Shown here: in pieces, positions 1-5,573 of the stretch
Layout: each line of letters begins with the position of its first letter
How positions within the stretch are numbered: position 1 is the first letter of the stretch
Source: an uncultured Pseudomonadota bacterium
GTDB taxonomy: Bacteria; Myxococcota_A; UBA9042; CAIXZC01
Length of the DNA stretch: 7,289 nt
NCBI GenBank assembly: GCA_937884235.1
Contig: CALGBT010000174.1
Location: forward strand, 1 to 7,289
Direction: 5' to 3'
Notes under the pieces: generated by a model
Databases searched by the model: none
Told to the model about the DNA's origin: nothing
Seen by the model: the letters and a program-made list of their open reading frames with translations, nothing else
Made by a program: the position numbers and the translations under genes

Positions 1-275
1 CCCATGTTATCCACTATGATCGGTGGTGGTACCCAGCGGTTGAGAATCAGGCCACGGACCGGGCTTTTCGCATTGGCCAGAAGAAGAACGTGCTGGTTCA
101 CAAGTTCGTCTGTAGCGGGACGGTAGAGGAGCGTATCGAAGAGCTGATTGCGAGTAAGCAGGCGCTCTCGGACGAGGTTCTCTCCGGTGGAGCGCAGTCG
201 GCAATAACGGAGCTCAGCAACGAGGAGTTGCTCTCCATGGTGTCCCTGGACCTGAACCGCGCCCTGGAAGGGTAG
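1..275 (+). CDS. SNF2-family DEAD/DEAH-like helicase, C-terminal fragment (5' end outside window)
   Basis: This is the last roughly 90 residues of an SNF2/SWI2-type ATP-dependent nucleic-acid translocase; the reading frame is open from base 3 to the TAG at 273-275. It contains the end of the second RecA-like lobe: a HYDRWW-PAVENQ block (bases 12-50) followed by motif VI, QATDRAFRIGQ, which carries the arginine finger residues. It ends with the usual C-terminal helix (EERIEELIASKQ) and a TELSNEELLSM tail, as in bacterial SNF2 proteins of the YwqA/HelZ kind. One oddity is Tyr in place of the nearly invariant Asn in the WWNPAVE block (codon tac, 30-32). The ATPase lobe and any N-terminal SWIM or HepA-like part lie upstream and cannot be seen. 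The next gene, 43 nt downstream on the same strand, encodes a SWIM zinc-finger protein, a familiar neighbour for this family. Confidence 0.93.
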   Translation, partial: HVIHYDRWWYPAVENQATDRAFRIGQKKNVLVHKFVCSGTVEERIEELIASKQALSDEVLSGGAQSAITELSNEELLSMVSLDLNRALEG

Positions 276-318
276 GGCACGGCCGAATTTTCAGCGGAAG
301 GAAACGCGGTGAGGTGAA

Positions 319-1170
319 GTGGTGGGGCGGTACGACGATAATGGCTGGGGCGAGTATGTTCCGGTGGCCGAGCGTCGCCGGCGGGCGGCCAAGCTCGTCG
401 AGAAAATGAGAAAGAAAGGGGCCCACGTTTCGCCAATCGAAATCGATGGTCGCAAGATAGCTGCCACTTTTTGGGGCAATGGCTGGTGTCAGAACCTCGA
501 GGCGTACAGTGACTATGCCAATCGTCTTCCTCGCGGTCGAACTTACGTGCGCAACGGCTCTGTGATCGATCTGCAAATTGAGAAGGAGCGTGTCCTCGCC
601 TTGGTCAGCGGTTCCCGGATGTACAAGGTTGAGATCGCCATCAAGCCGCTGGAAGACGAGCGGTGGAGCAAGATCAAATCCGAGTGCGGAGGCAAGATAG
701 ATTCGCTGGTCGAGTTGTTGCAGGGGGCGTTGTCCAAGGGCGTCATGGAAATCGTGACTCGCAAGGGGGAGGGGTTGTTCCCTGCTCCGCGCGAGATTTC
801 CCTGAGTTGTTCCTGCCCCGACTGGGCAACGATGTGCAAACACGTGGCGGCTACGCTGTACGGAGTTGGCGCTCGTCTGGACCACGACCCGGAACTGCTC
901 TTCGTTTTGCGTGGTGTCGACCCGGCGGAGATGCTGGAGGATGCGATCCGGCGGCCGCCAACCGGAACCGGAAGCCGGAGAGGCCGCGTGCTCGAGACGG
1001 CCGATCTGTCGTCCATGTTCGGTGTTGATATCGACCTGACCGAAACCTCTCCCGCGGTCGTCCCGACCCGGCCAGAGCGTCCGGTGCGACGAGCCAGGGC
1101 GACCAGGAAGACGGCGGTCAAGAAGGCGGCAACCGCGGGAAAGGCCCCCCAGGAGGCCCCATGGGACTGA
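319..1170 (+). CDS. SWIM zinc-finger domain protein, SNF2 helicase partner
   Basis: A 283-residue protein of the bacterial SWIM zinc-finger family (B. subtilis YwqB-like). The N-terminal half has the family pattern: aromatic start (RYDDNGWGEYVPVAERR), then FWGNGWCQNLE near residues 51-61, then RLPRGRTYVRNGSV and a beta-rich segment ending in SGSRMYKVEI. The SWIM motif CxCx6CxH is intact with Cys164, Cys166, Cys173 and His175 (bases 808-843), so zinc binding is expected; the domain is thought to bind DNA or protein. The C-terminal tail, from about residue 245, is rich in Arg, Lys, Ala and Thr (VKKAATAGK) and resembles histone H1-like nucleic-acid-binding tails. The start is GTG; GTG codons at 319 and 322 both follow a GAGGTGA ribosome binding site at 311-317, and 322 has the better spacing. 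It follows the helicase gene by 43 nt and overlaps the next gene by 10 nt. A helicase accessory role is inferred from this neighbourhood. Confidence 0.92.
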   Translation: MVGRYDDNGWGEYVPVAERRRRAAKLVEKMRKKGAHVSPIEIDGRKIAATFWGNGWCQNLEAYSDYANRLPRGRTYVRNGSVIDLQIEKERVLALVSGSRMYKVEIAIKPLEDERWSKIKSECGGKIDSLVELLQGALSKGVMEIVTRKGEGLFPAPREISLSCSCPDWATMCKHVAATLYGVGARLDHDPELLFVLRGVDPAEMLEDAIRRPPTGTGSRRGRVLETADLSSMFGVDIDLTETSPAVVPTRPERPVRRARATRKTAVKKAATAGKAPQEAPWD

Positions 1171-1664
1171 CCATTCGTTTCGCTACCGAGAAGGACGCCG
1201 CGACCATTTACCGGTTCATCTGTGAGCTGGCCGAATATGAGCGTGCGCCCGATGCTGTGGAGACTACGCCAGAAGTCCTGCAGGCACAGTTGTCCGCGGC
1301 AACACCGCCCTTTGAGTGTTTGCTTGCTGAAGCCGACGGCCAGCCATTGGGTTTTGCGCTCTTTTTCCACAACTACTCCACGTGGCGTGGCTGCCAGGGG
1401 ATCTACCTCGAAGATCTCTTTGTGCCCCCGCGTTTGCGTGGTAACGGGGTGGGGCGGGCCCTACTTCAGCCCCTGGCCGCGGTTGCTGTGCAACGGGACT
1501 GTGCGCACATGGAATGGGCCGTGTTGGATTGGAATGCGCCGGCTTTTGCTTTCTACCACCGCATCGGAGCCACTCGGCTGGGTGACTGGGTGTGGTGCAG
1601 GGTCACCGGCGCAGCCCTGCGAGAGTTGGCGGAACCGATGATTGCCGGGGGCGTGGAGAATTGA
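1161..1664 (+). CDS. GNAT N-acetyltransferase, spermidine/spermine (SSAT)-like
   Basis: A 167-residue single-domain acetyl-CoA-dependent N-acetyltransferase. The layout matches the SSAT/thialysine acetyltransferase branch along its length: ELAEYER near residues 22-28, a FECLLAEADGQPLGFALFF strand pair at 51-69, IYLEDLFV at 81-88, the acetyl-CoA pyrophosphate loop RLRGNGVGRALL at 91-102, and WNAPAFAFYHRIGA at 124-137. Tyr132 corresponds to the general acid of SSAT enzymes (Tyr140 in human SSAT1). Likely acceptors are primary amines such as polyamines, thialysine or other diamines; the true substrate cannot be told from sequence. A strong AGGAGG at 1151-1156 lies just upstream of the ATG, inside the end of the SWIM gene, and the two genes overlap by 10 nt. 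The stop overlaps the start of the hydrolase gene by one base (TGATG), so translation of all three is probably coupled. Confidence 0.93.
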   Translation: MGLTIRFATEKDAATIYRFICELAEYERAPDAVETTPEVLQAQLSAATPPFECLLAEADGQPLGFALFFHNYSTWRGCQGIYLEDLFVPPRLRGNGVGRALLQPLAAVAVQRDCAHMEWAVLDWNAPAFAFYHRIGATRLGDWVWCRVTGAALRELAEPMIAGGVEN

Positions 1665-2323
1665 TGGGACGGGCAATCTACTTACACGGTCTGGCCTCGA
1701 GTCCTGACTCGAAGAAGGTGGCGTGGCTGCGGCCGCGGTTTGCAGCTGCCGGGTGGCGACTGGACGGGCCGGACCTGAATGTCCCGACATTTGAGGGCAT
1801 GCGGGTCAGTTGTCAGGTGCAGGCAGTTGCGAGCGCGGTGGAGGAATCCCCTGAGATTCGGCCATTGCTCATCGGCTCGAGTTTGGGGGCGCTCTCCACC
1901 CTGGTCTATGCATCTCGTAATCCGGACCGGGTTGGCAAGATCGTGTTGTTGGCCCCGGCGCTGGATTTCGTCGCGACTCGATTGGCTCGACTGGCTGGTT
2001 CGACAGCCGCCCAGTGGGCTGAACGGGGCTATGTGCACATCACCCACTACGACGGAGTAATGCGCAAGCTCGGCCATCAACTGGCCACGGATGCCGCTCA
2101 GTTTGATTTCCTGGGTCTGGAGTTGCCAAACCCGGTTCTGCTGTTGCACGGCGAAGATGATGGGGTGGTGTCCTACGCGGGTTCCGTGCTTTGGGCGTCG
2201 ACCCGCCCTGCGGTTCGGCTTCAGGGCATCCCAGGAGGCGATCACAGCTTGCTGGCGAAGATGGACATCATCTGGGAGGCCATCTCGACCTTCGCCGGTA
2301 TCAGTCCGACTCCCGCCACTTGA
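1664..2323 (+). CDS. Alpha/beta hydrolase, YqiA/UPF0227-like esterase
   Basis: A 219-residue alpha/beta hydrolase without signal peptide, so cytoplasmic. It starts with the typical first strand and oxyanion motif, AIYLHGLASSPDSKK, which resembles the YqiA/YcfP (UPF0227) esterases. The nucleophile elbow is GSSLG with Ser73 (bases 1880-1882), the acid is probably Asp166 in HGEDDGVV, and the catalytic His is His194 in GGDHSLL; the full triad is present. The ATG at 1664 is chosen because it overlaps the acetyltransferase stop by one base; the frame extends further upstream to an ATG at 1592, but that part lies inside the acetyltransferase gene and lacks homology-like sequence. Likely reaction: hydrolysis of a short-chain ester or thioester, substrate unknown. 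The 3' end overlaps the convergent thioredoxin-like gene by 23 nt. Its link with the helicase/SWIM pair is unproved. Confidence 0.9.
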   Translation: MGRAIYLHGLASSPDSKKVAWLRPRFAAAGWRLDGPDLNVPTFEGMRVSCQVQAVASAVEESPEIRPLLIGSSLGALSTLVYASRNPDRVGKIVLLAPALDFVATRLARLAGSTAAQWAERGYVHITHYDGVMRKLGHQLATDAAQFDFLGLELPNPVLLLHGEDDGVVSYAGSVLWASTRPAVRLQGIPGGDHSLLAKMDIIWEAISTFAGISPTPAT

Positions 2324-2867
2324 TATTGCAGCCCAGCGACGGGCGCTGCGATTCCGGGGCGATGGTTTCGCCCGTGAGTACGGCCTCGATGGCCTGGCGG
2401 AGGTGCTCGCCAGTGACAGCCAGCGAGTTGCTGGGCCGACTGTCGTCCAACTGCCCGCGATAGACCAGCTTGCGCTCCTGATTGAAGACGTAGAAGTCGG
2501 GGGTGCAGGCGGCTTTGTAGGCCTGCGCTACTTCCTGGGTTTCATCGTAGAGATAGGGGAACTTGAAGCCAAATTGCTCTTTCTGCTCGGCCAGGCCTTC
2601 GGGCCGGTCCTGGGGATAGTTCTGGGCATCGTTGGCGCTGATGGCGACGATGCCGACCCTGGAGTTTTCGTAGTCATTGCCCAGGCGCGCGAGTTCGTTA
2701 TTGACGTGGATGACGTAGGGGCAGTGGCGGCAGATAAACATCACCACCAGGGCATCCTTGGAGGCGAAGTCAGAGAGCTGTACCAGCCACCTGTCCGTCA
2801 CTTCCGGCAACATAAAGTTTGGGGCCTTAGTGCCCAGCGGCAGCATGTTGGATGGGGTCAGTGACAT
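2301..2867 (-). CDS. Thioredoxin-fold redox protein, PRX_like1 type
   Basis: A 188-residue thioredoxin-like protein of the AhpC/TSA-related PRX_like1 group. Residues 10-34 (LGTKAPNFMLPEV...QLSDF) form the typical peroxiredoxin-like N-terminus. The redox site is FICRHCPYV with Cys46 and Cys49, a CxxC where many relatives have CNHC. The cis-proline loop is ACTPDFYVF (Cys121, Pro123), and the family C-terminal motif PSLGCNIKW (Cys180) is present, so the protein is complete. No signal peptide is visible; it should act in the cytoplasm as a disulfide reductase or thiol peroxidase-like enzyme, with the exact reaction undefined for this family. The ATG is supported by GGAGGA immediately upstream (complement of 2871-2876). 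It lies 95 nt downstream of the alanine racemase gene on the same strand, so it may be read from that transcript or from its own weak promoter. Its last 23 nt overlap the convergent hydrolase gene. Confidence 0.92.
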   Translation of the reverse strand: MSLTPSNMLPLGTKAPNFMLPEVTDRWLVQLSDFASKDALVVMFICRHCPYVIHVNNELARLGNDYENSRVGIVAISANDAQNYPQDRPEGLAEQKEQFGFKFPYLYDETQEVAQAYKAACTPDFYVFNQERKLVYRGQLDDSRPSNSLAVTGEHLRQAIEAVLTGETIAPESQRPSLGCNIKWRESD

Positions 2868-2923
2868 AGTTCCTCCGGGTTGCGAATGCAGTCTGGCGTG
2901 CCGGCGACCAACTCGTCGGCTGT

Positions 2924-2956
2924 ATGATAGATAGGCATTGGCAGCGGTGCAGACAA
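2924..2956 (-). promoter_or_regulatory. Weak candidate sigma70-type promoter for the thioredoxin-like gene
   Basis: In the 95-nt gap between alanine racemase and the thioredoxin-like gene, the minus strand shows TTGTCT (complement of 2951-2956) followed 17 nt later by TATCTA, overlapping a better -10-like TATCAT (complement of 2924-2929, 21-nt spacing). Neither pairing is ideal. The gap is AT-richer here than the surrounding genes, which is the main reason to list it. Confidence 0.22.
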
Positions 2957-2962
2957 TGGCGG

Positions 2963-4096
2963 CTAGAGCAATCGACGAGGCAGCACTTCGTTAATCCGGG
3001 TGGTTACTTCGTAGTTGATGGTCCCTGACCAGGCGGCGATTTGTTCAGCGGTGATGGATTCATTAGCCTGGCGGCCCAGCAGGACCGCTTCGGTGCCGGT
3101 ACCTACCGCGGGGATGTCGGTGACGTCGACCATGGTCATGTTCATGCAGATCCTGCCGCGTACCGGGGCCCGGTGCCCGTTGACAAGCACATGGGCGACG
3201 TTGCTGAGGCCGCGGTCATAGCCGTCGTAGTAGCCAACAGGGAGCACCGCCAGCCGGGTAGGGCGCCCGGCCTGCCAGGTGCGGCCGTAACCAACCGAAG
3301 AGTTGGCGGGAATCTCTTTGACCTGAGCGACCAGGGTCTTCCAGGTCAGCGCCGGGCGCAGGGTGGGTTTGTCGCGGCCCAGGCGCTGGGCAGAGATGAG
3401 GGTCTCCTTGGATGGCCACATGCCATAGGCCGAAATACCCATGCGAACCAGTTCGAAGTGGGTTTCGGGCCAAAGAAGGGTCGCTGCTGAGTTGGAGAAG
3501 CTCCGAATGGCAGGTCTGTGACCAGCCTCAGTCAGGGCCGCGTGGGCGGTGCGAAAGGCCTGCATCTGCGCCTCAGCATAGCTGTGGTCAGTGGTATCTT
3601 CGATGTCTGCGTAGTGGCTGGAGATTCCCTCCAGCGCAATACCGTCGTGCTGTTTGATGAGGTCTGCCAGGGCGATGGCGTCGGCGATGTCTACGCCTTG
3701 CCGATTGTTGCCTGTCTCCAGCTTGAGATGAAGGTGCAACGGCTGGCCGGCGGCCCGTCCCGCCGCGGCTGCGGCGATGACGGTTTCTTCCTGATAGGCC
3801 ACCAGGCGGAGGCCGCCCAGGCCTGCCAGTTCGCCCATTTCGCACGGGGCGACATAGCCGAGGATGTAGATGGGCAGTTTGATGTCCGCCCGCCGCAGCG
3901 TGACGGCTTCAAAACCGGCGTTGACGCAGAGCCAGTCGGCTCCCGCCTCGGCAAAGGCCCGAGCGGCCGGGATGAGCCCGTGTCCGTAGGCATTGGCTTT
4001 GACGACAGGGGCGAGGCGGGCGTCGGAGACGATACGGCGGAAGCTGCGCAGATTCTCGGCCAGGGCATTGGTGTCGACTTCGATCCAGGAGAGCAT
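2963..4096 (-). CDS. alr: Alanine racemase (PLP-dependent)
   Basis: A 377-residue fold-type III PLP enzyme interconverting L- and D-alanine in the cytoplasm, supplying D-Ala for peptidoglycan. The PLP lysine is Lys33 in PVVKANAYGHG; Lys125 in HLKLETG matches the carbamylated lysine of Geobacillus Alr; the second catalytic base is Tyr270 in SSVGYGRTW. Arg132, VRMGISAYG (216-224), PVGYYDGYDRG (286-296) and RICMNMTMVDVTD (315-327) complete the family signature. Two usual residues differ: the TGM-R loop is TGNNR, and CMD is CMN. The segment EGISSHYADIEDTTDHSYAE also marks a divergent Alr subgroup. I chose ATG 4096, seven nt after the stop of the upstream gene, because MLSWIEVDTNAL aligns with the usual Alr N-terminus. 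The frame stays open to 4237, but the extra 47 residues overlap the upstream gene and are proline-rich without family resemblance. A GGAGG lies 14 nt upstream, rather far, so coupling to the upstream gene is likely. Confidence 0.95.
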   Translation of the reverse strand: MLSWIEVDTNALAENLRSFRRIVSDARLAPVVKANAYGHGLIPAARAFAEAGADWLCVNAGFEAVTLRRADIKLPIYILGYVAPCEMGELAGLGGLRLVAYQEETVIAAAAAGRAAGQPLHLHLKLETGNNRQGVDIADAIALADLIKQHDGIALEGISSHYADIEDTTDHSYAEAQMQAFRTAHAALTEAGHRPAIRSFSNSAATLLWPETHFELVRMGISAYGMWPSKETLISAQRLGRDKPTLRPALTWKTLVAQVKEIPANSSVGYGRTWQAGRPTRLAVLPVGYYDGYDRGLSNVAHVLVNGHRAPVRGRICMNMTMVDVTDIPAVGTGTEAVLLGRQANESITAEQIAAWSGTINYEVTTRINEVLPRRLL

Positions 4097-4103
4097 ATGG
4101 GGA

Positions 4104-5405
4104 CTAGCGGCCTCCGTGTCGGGGAAGGATCGCGCCGAAAATGACTGCCTCGACGATGGCTCGGGAATCCGGTACGAGGGTGGTCCCCACGGTACTTGAC
4201 GTTGTGGCCGCGCTCCTGCGGACGGCGTCGGCATCAAGTGAGGCCAAGGCCCGGAGGCGAGCGGTTGGCTCGTGTGGGGCCAGGAGCAGCAGGGTCATGA
4301 GACGGGACAGGCCGGCACTGGCTCCGATAATTCCTTGTGAAAGCCACTGATCGCGGTCCCTGGCCGCAATCTCCTGCATTTTTGAGAGGTCCCGGCGGCG
4401 AGAGATGGCCCCCAGGGTCGTGCCGCCGAAGGCTGGCATCTTCTCCTGCAGGATGCCGATGAGCATGCGCTTGGTTGCCTCGATGGCAGGGGCGGCGTCG
4501 AGTTCAAAGTGGAGTGGACGGCCGAATCCTTCCAGTTCGAGGCGGACCTGACCTTCCAGAGCACCGTACTCCGCCAGCATCTTTTTCAGGTCGACGCCCC
4601 CGGCACGCAGGTTCAGCGAGTGGACCGCGGCCAGATACGCGGGGCCAAGAATGCACAGCGGCGCCACCACAGACATGGCTCGTGACCCGGTGTTTTGAAG
4701 AGAGAGCGTATGGGTTCGACCACTCTGAGCCATGCGCAAGATTCGCAGTGTGGCGTAAGGGGAGCCGAAGAGGGCGAGGCCCACCGCATCAGCGAATGCG
4801 GCATCGAGCCAACCCACGGCCAGGCGGTCGCTGGCCTGTGCCAGTTCCTCAATGGAACGGATTTCGCCGATCTCCGCATCCAGTCCCGCGGCGGCCACCG
4901 CATCTGGTCGCAGGCCCGGAACCCGGTGGAGCAAGGTGCCCATGACATCTTGGTGGAGGAGGTCGAGTGAACTCGGGTAGTCGGGGCGTACCACCCAGGC
5001 GGCGATGCGTTGGTCAATCGCCTCAGTACTCGCTACCGGAGTAATGCCGGGGAGCGCCAGGAAGGGCTGAAACGCTTCCGTGGTCAGTTGAAGCAGGGGC
5101 GATGGAGCAACGGTGGGGGCCGGTGCCGGCTTGGCGGGCTGCGTCCGCGGCGTCTTAGAGCGCAGTAGCGTTGGACGCGTCTGGGGCCGCGCTGGCGCCC
5201 GTCTCGCCACGGGCGCCCGTCTCGCCACCGGTGCCACTGCCGCGGCTTGTGATCGGGGTGTCGGAGGTGGTCGCAGGGCTTGTTTCTGCTTCTGCGCCTG
5301 CAGCCGCTTCTTGAGGAGCGGCACGAGGATTTCGAAGATGAGGTAGAACGCGCCAAGCGCGAGCCATCCATACCTCCCGGAATCCATGAGGAGCAGGTCA
5401 GTCAC
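4104..5405 (-). CDS. Unrecognised single-pass membrane-anchored protein with Pro/Ala/Arg-rich linker
   Basis: I do not recognise this 433-residue protein. With the GTG start at 5405 it begins with a short polar stretch and one hydrophobic segment, about residues 12-31 (YGWLALGAFYLIFEILVPLL), followed by basic residues (KKRLQAQKQKQ) that suggest N-out/C-in anchoring. Residues of about 40 to 110 are a disordered-looking Pro/Ala/Arg/Gln/Thr linker with a duplicated APVARR unit. The rest is an Ala/Leu-rich, mostly helical globular domain of roughly 310 residues, with no enzyme motif I can name. The start is uncertain: GTG 5405 has GGAGG 8 nt upstream (complement of 5414-5418); TTG 5465 would add 20 residues, and ATG 5387 would remove six but lacks a ribosome binding site. 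The gene ends 7 nt before alr, so the two are probably co-translated; floA lies 168 nt upstream. A role in cell-envelope assembly is only inferred from position. Confidence 0.8.
   Translation of the reverse strand: MTDLLLMDSGRYGWLALGAFYLIFEILVPLLKKRLQAQKQKQALRPPPTPRSQAAAVAPVARRAPVARRAPARPQTRPTLLRSKTPRTQPAKPAPAPTVAPSPLLQLTTEAFQPFLALPGITPVASTEAIDQRIAAWVVRPDYPSSLDLLHQDVMGTLLHRVPGLRPDAVAAAGLDAEIGEIRSIEELAQASDRLAVGWLDAAFADAVGLALFGSPYATLRILRMAQSGRTHTLSLQNTGSRAMSVVAPLCILGPAYLAAVHSLNLRAGGVDLKKMLAEYGALEGQVRLELEGFGRPLHFELDAAPAIEATKRMLIGILQEKMPAFGGTTLGAISRRRDLSKMQEIAARDRDQWLSQGIIGASAGLSRLMTLLLLAPHEPTARLRALASLDADAVRRSAATTSSTVGTTLVPDSRAIVEAVIFGAILPRHGGR
5194..5228. repeat. 18-nt-period tandem duplication in the linker of the unknown membrane protein
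   Basis: The 17-mer GGCGCCCGTCTCGCCAC occurs at 5194-5210 and again at 5212-5228, a period of 18 nt. On the minus strand it encodes two consecutive APVARR units. It is an in-frame duplication in a low-complexity linker, so copy number may differ between strains. Confidence 0.85.
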
Positions 5406-5413
5406 GGGGGCGG

Positions 5414-5418
5414 CCTCC
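5414..5418 (-). promoter_or_regulatory. Ribosome binding site that supports GTG 5405 as start
   Basis: The minus strand reads GGAGG here, 8 nt before GTG (5403-5405). This spacing is normal, whereas the alternative starts TTG 5465 and ATG 5387 have no comparable purine tract nearby. It places the first codon just ahead of the membrane segment. Confidence 0.6.
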
Positions 5419-5472
5419 ACGTGGCGGACGTGGTTCGAGAGTTTGTGGACGTGACGTGAGGGCAAGGTGCCA

Positions 5473-5506
5473 GACCAGACGGGAAATGAAGTTCTCCCGT
5501 CTGGTC
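5473..5506. terminator. Perfect 12-bp inverted repeat after floA (terminator-like or mRNA-stabilising hairpin)
   Basis: The arms GACCAGACGGGA (5473-5484) and TCCCGTCTGGTC (5495-5506) are perfect complements with a 10-nt loop. It lies 67 nt past the floA stop and 67 nt before the GTG of the next gene. Neither strand has a T-run directly after the stem, so it is not a textbook Rho-independent terminator. It could be an incomplete terminator, an attenuator giving different levels of floA and the downstream genes, an RNA-stabilising 3' end, or a dyad operator for a DNA-binding protein. Confidence 0.6.
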
Positions 5507-5573
5507 AGCATTGCCCGCACATCAATTCGCCCGGTCGAAGGCTTGCTTCCTGATTCTTTCACGGGTCCCTCGC

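Noticed and set aside
214..1370. Two long minus-strand open frames opposite the SWIM gene (214-885 and 543-1370)
   Set aside because: The SWIM motif, start context and overlap with the next gene fix the plus strand as coding; the opposite frames show no features.
2334..2348. Short inverted repeat CAGCG-CGCTG just beyond the hydrolase stop, considered as a terminator
   Set aside because: Only a 5-bp stem, no T-run, and it lies inside the coding part of the thioredoxin-like gene.
2091..2864. Plus-strand open frame of 257 codons across the hydrolase end and opposite the thioredoxin-like gene
   Set aside because: Both real genes have catalytic motifs in their own frames; this frame has none and is a shadow typical of GC-rich DNA.
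3518..4144. Plus-strand open frame of 208 codons opposite alr
   Set aside because: Entirely antisense to a well-supported alanine racemase, with no ribosome binding site or recognisable domain.
4097..4237. N-terminal extension of alanine racemase by 47 codons
   Set aside because: It overlaps the end of the upstream gene and is proline-rich, unlike any Alr N-terminus; ATG 4096 begins at the expected position.
5411..5459. CCACGTGG palindrome and repeated GGACGTG-like words before the unknown gene
   Set aside because: Words are short, GC-rich and irregularly spaced; no evidence for an operator beyond chance.
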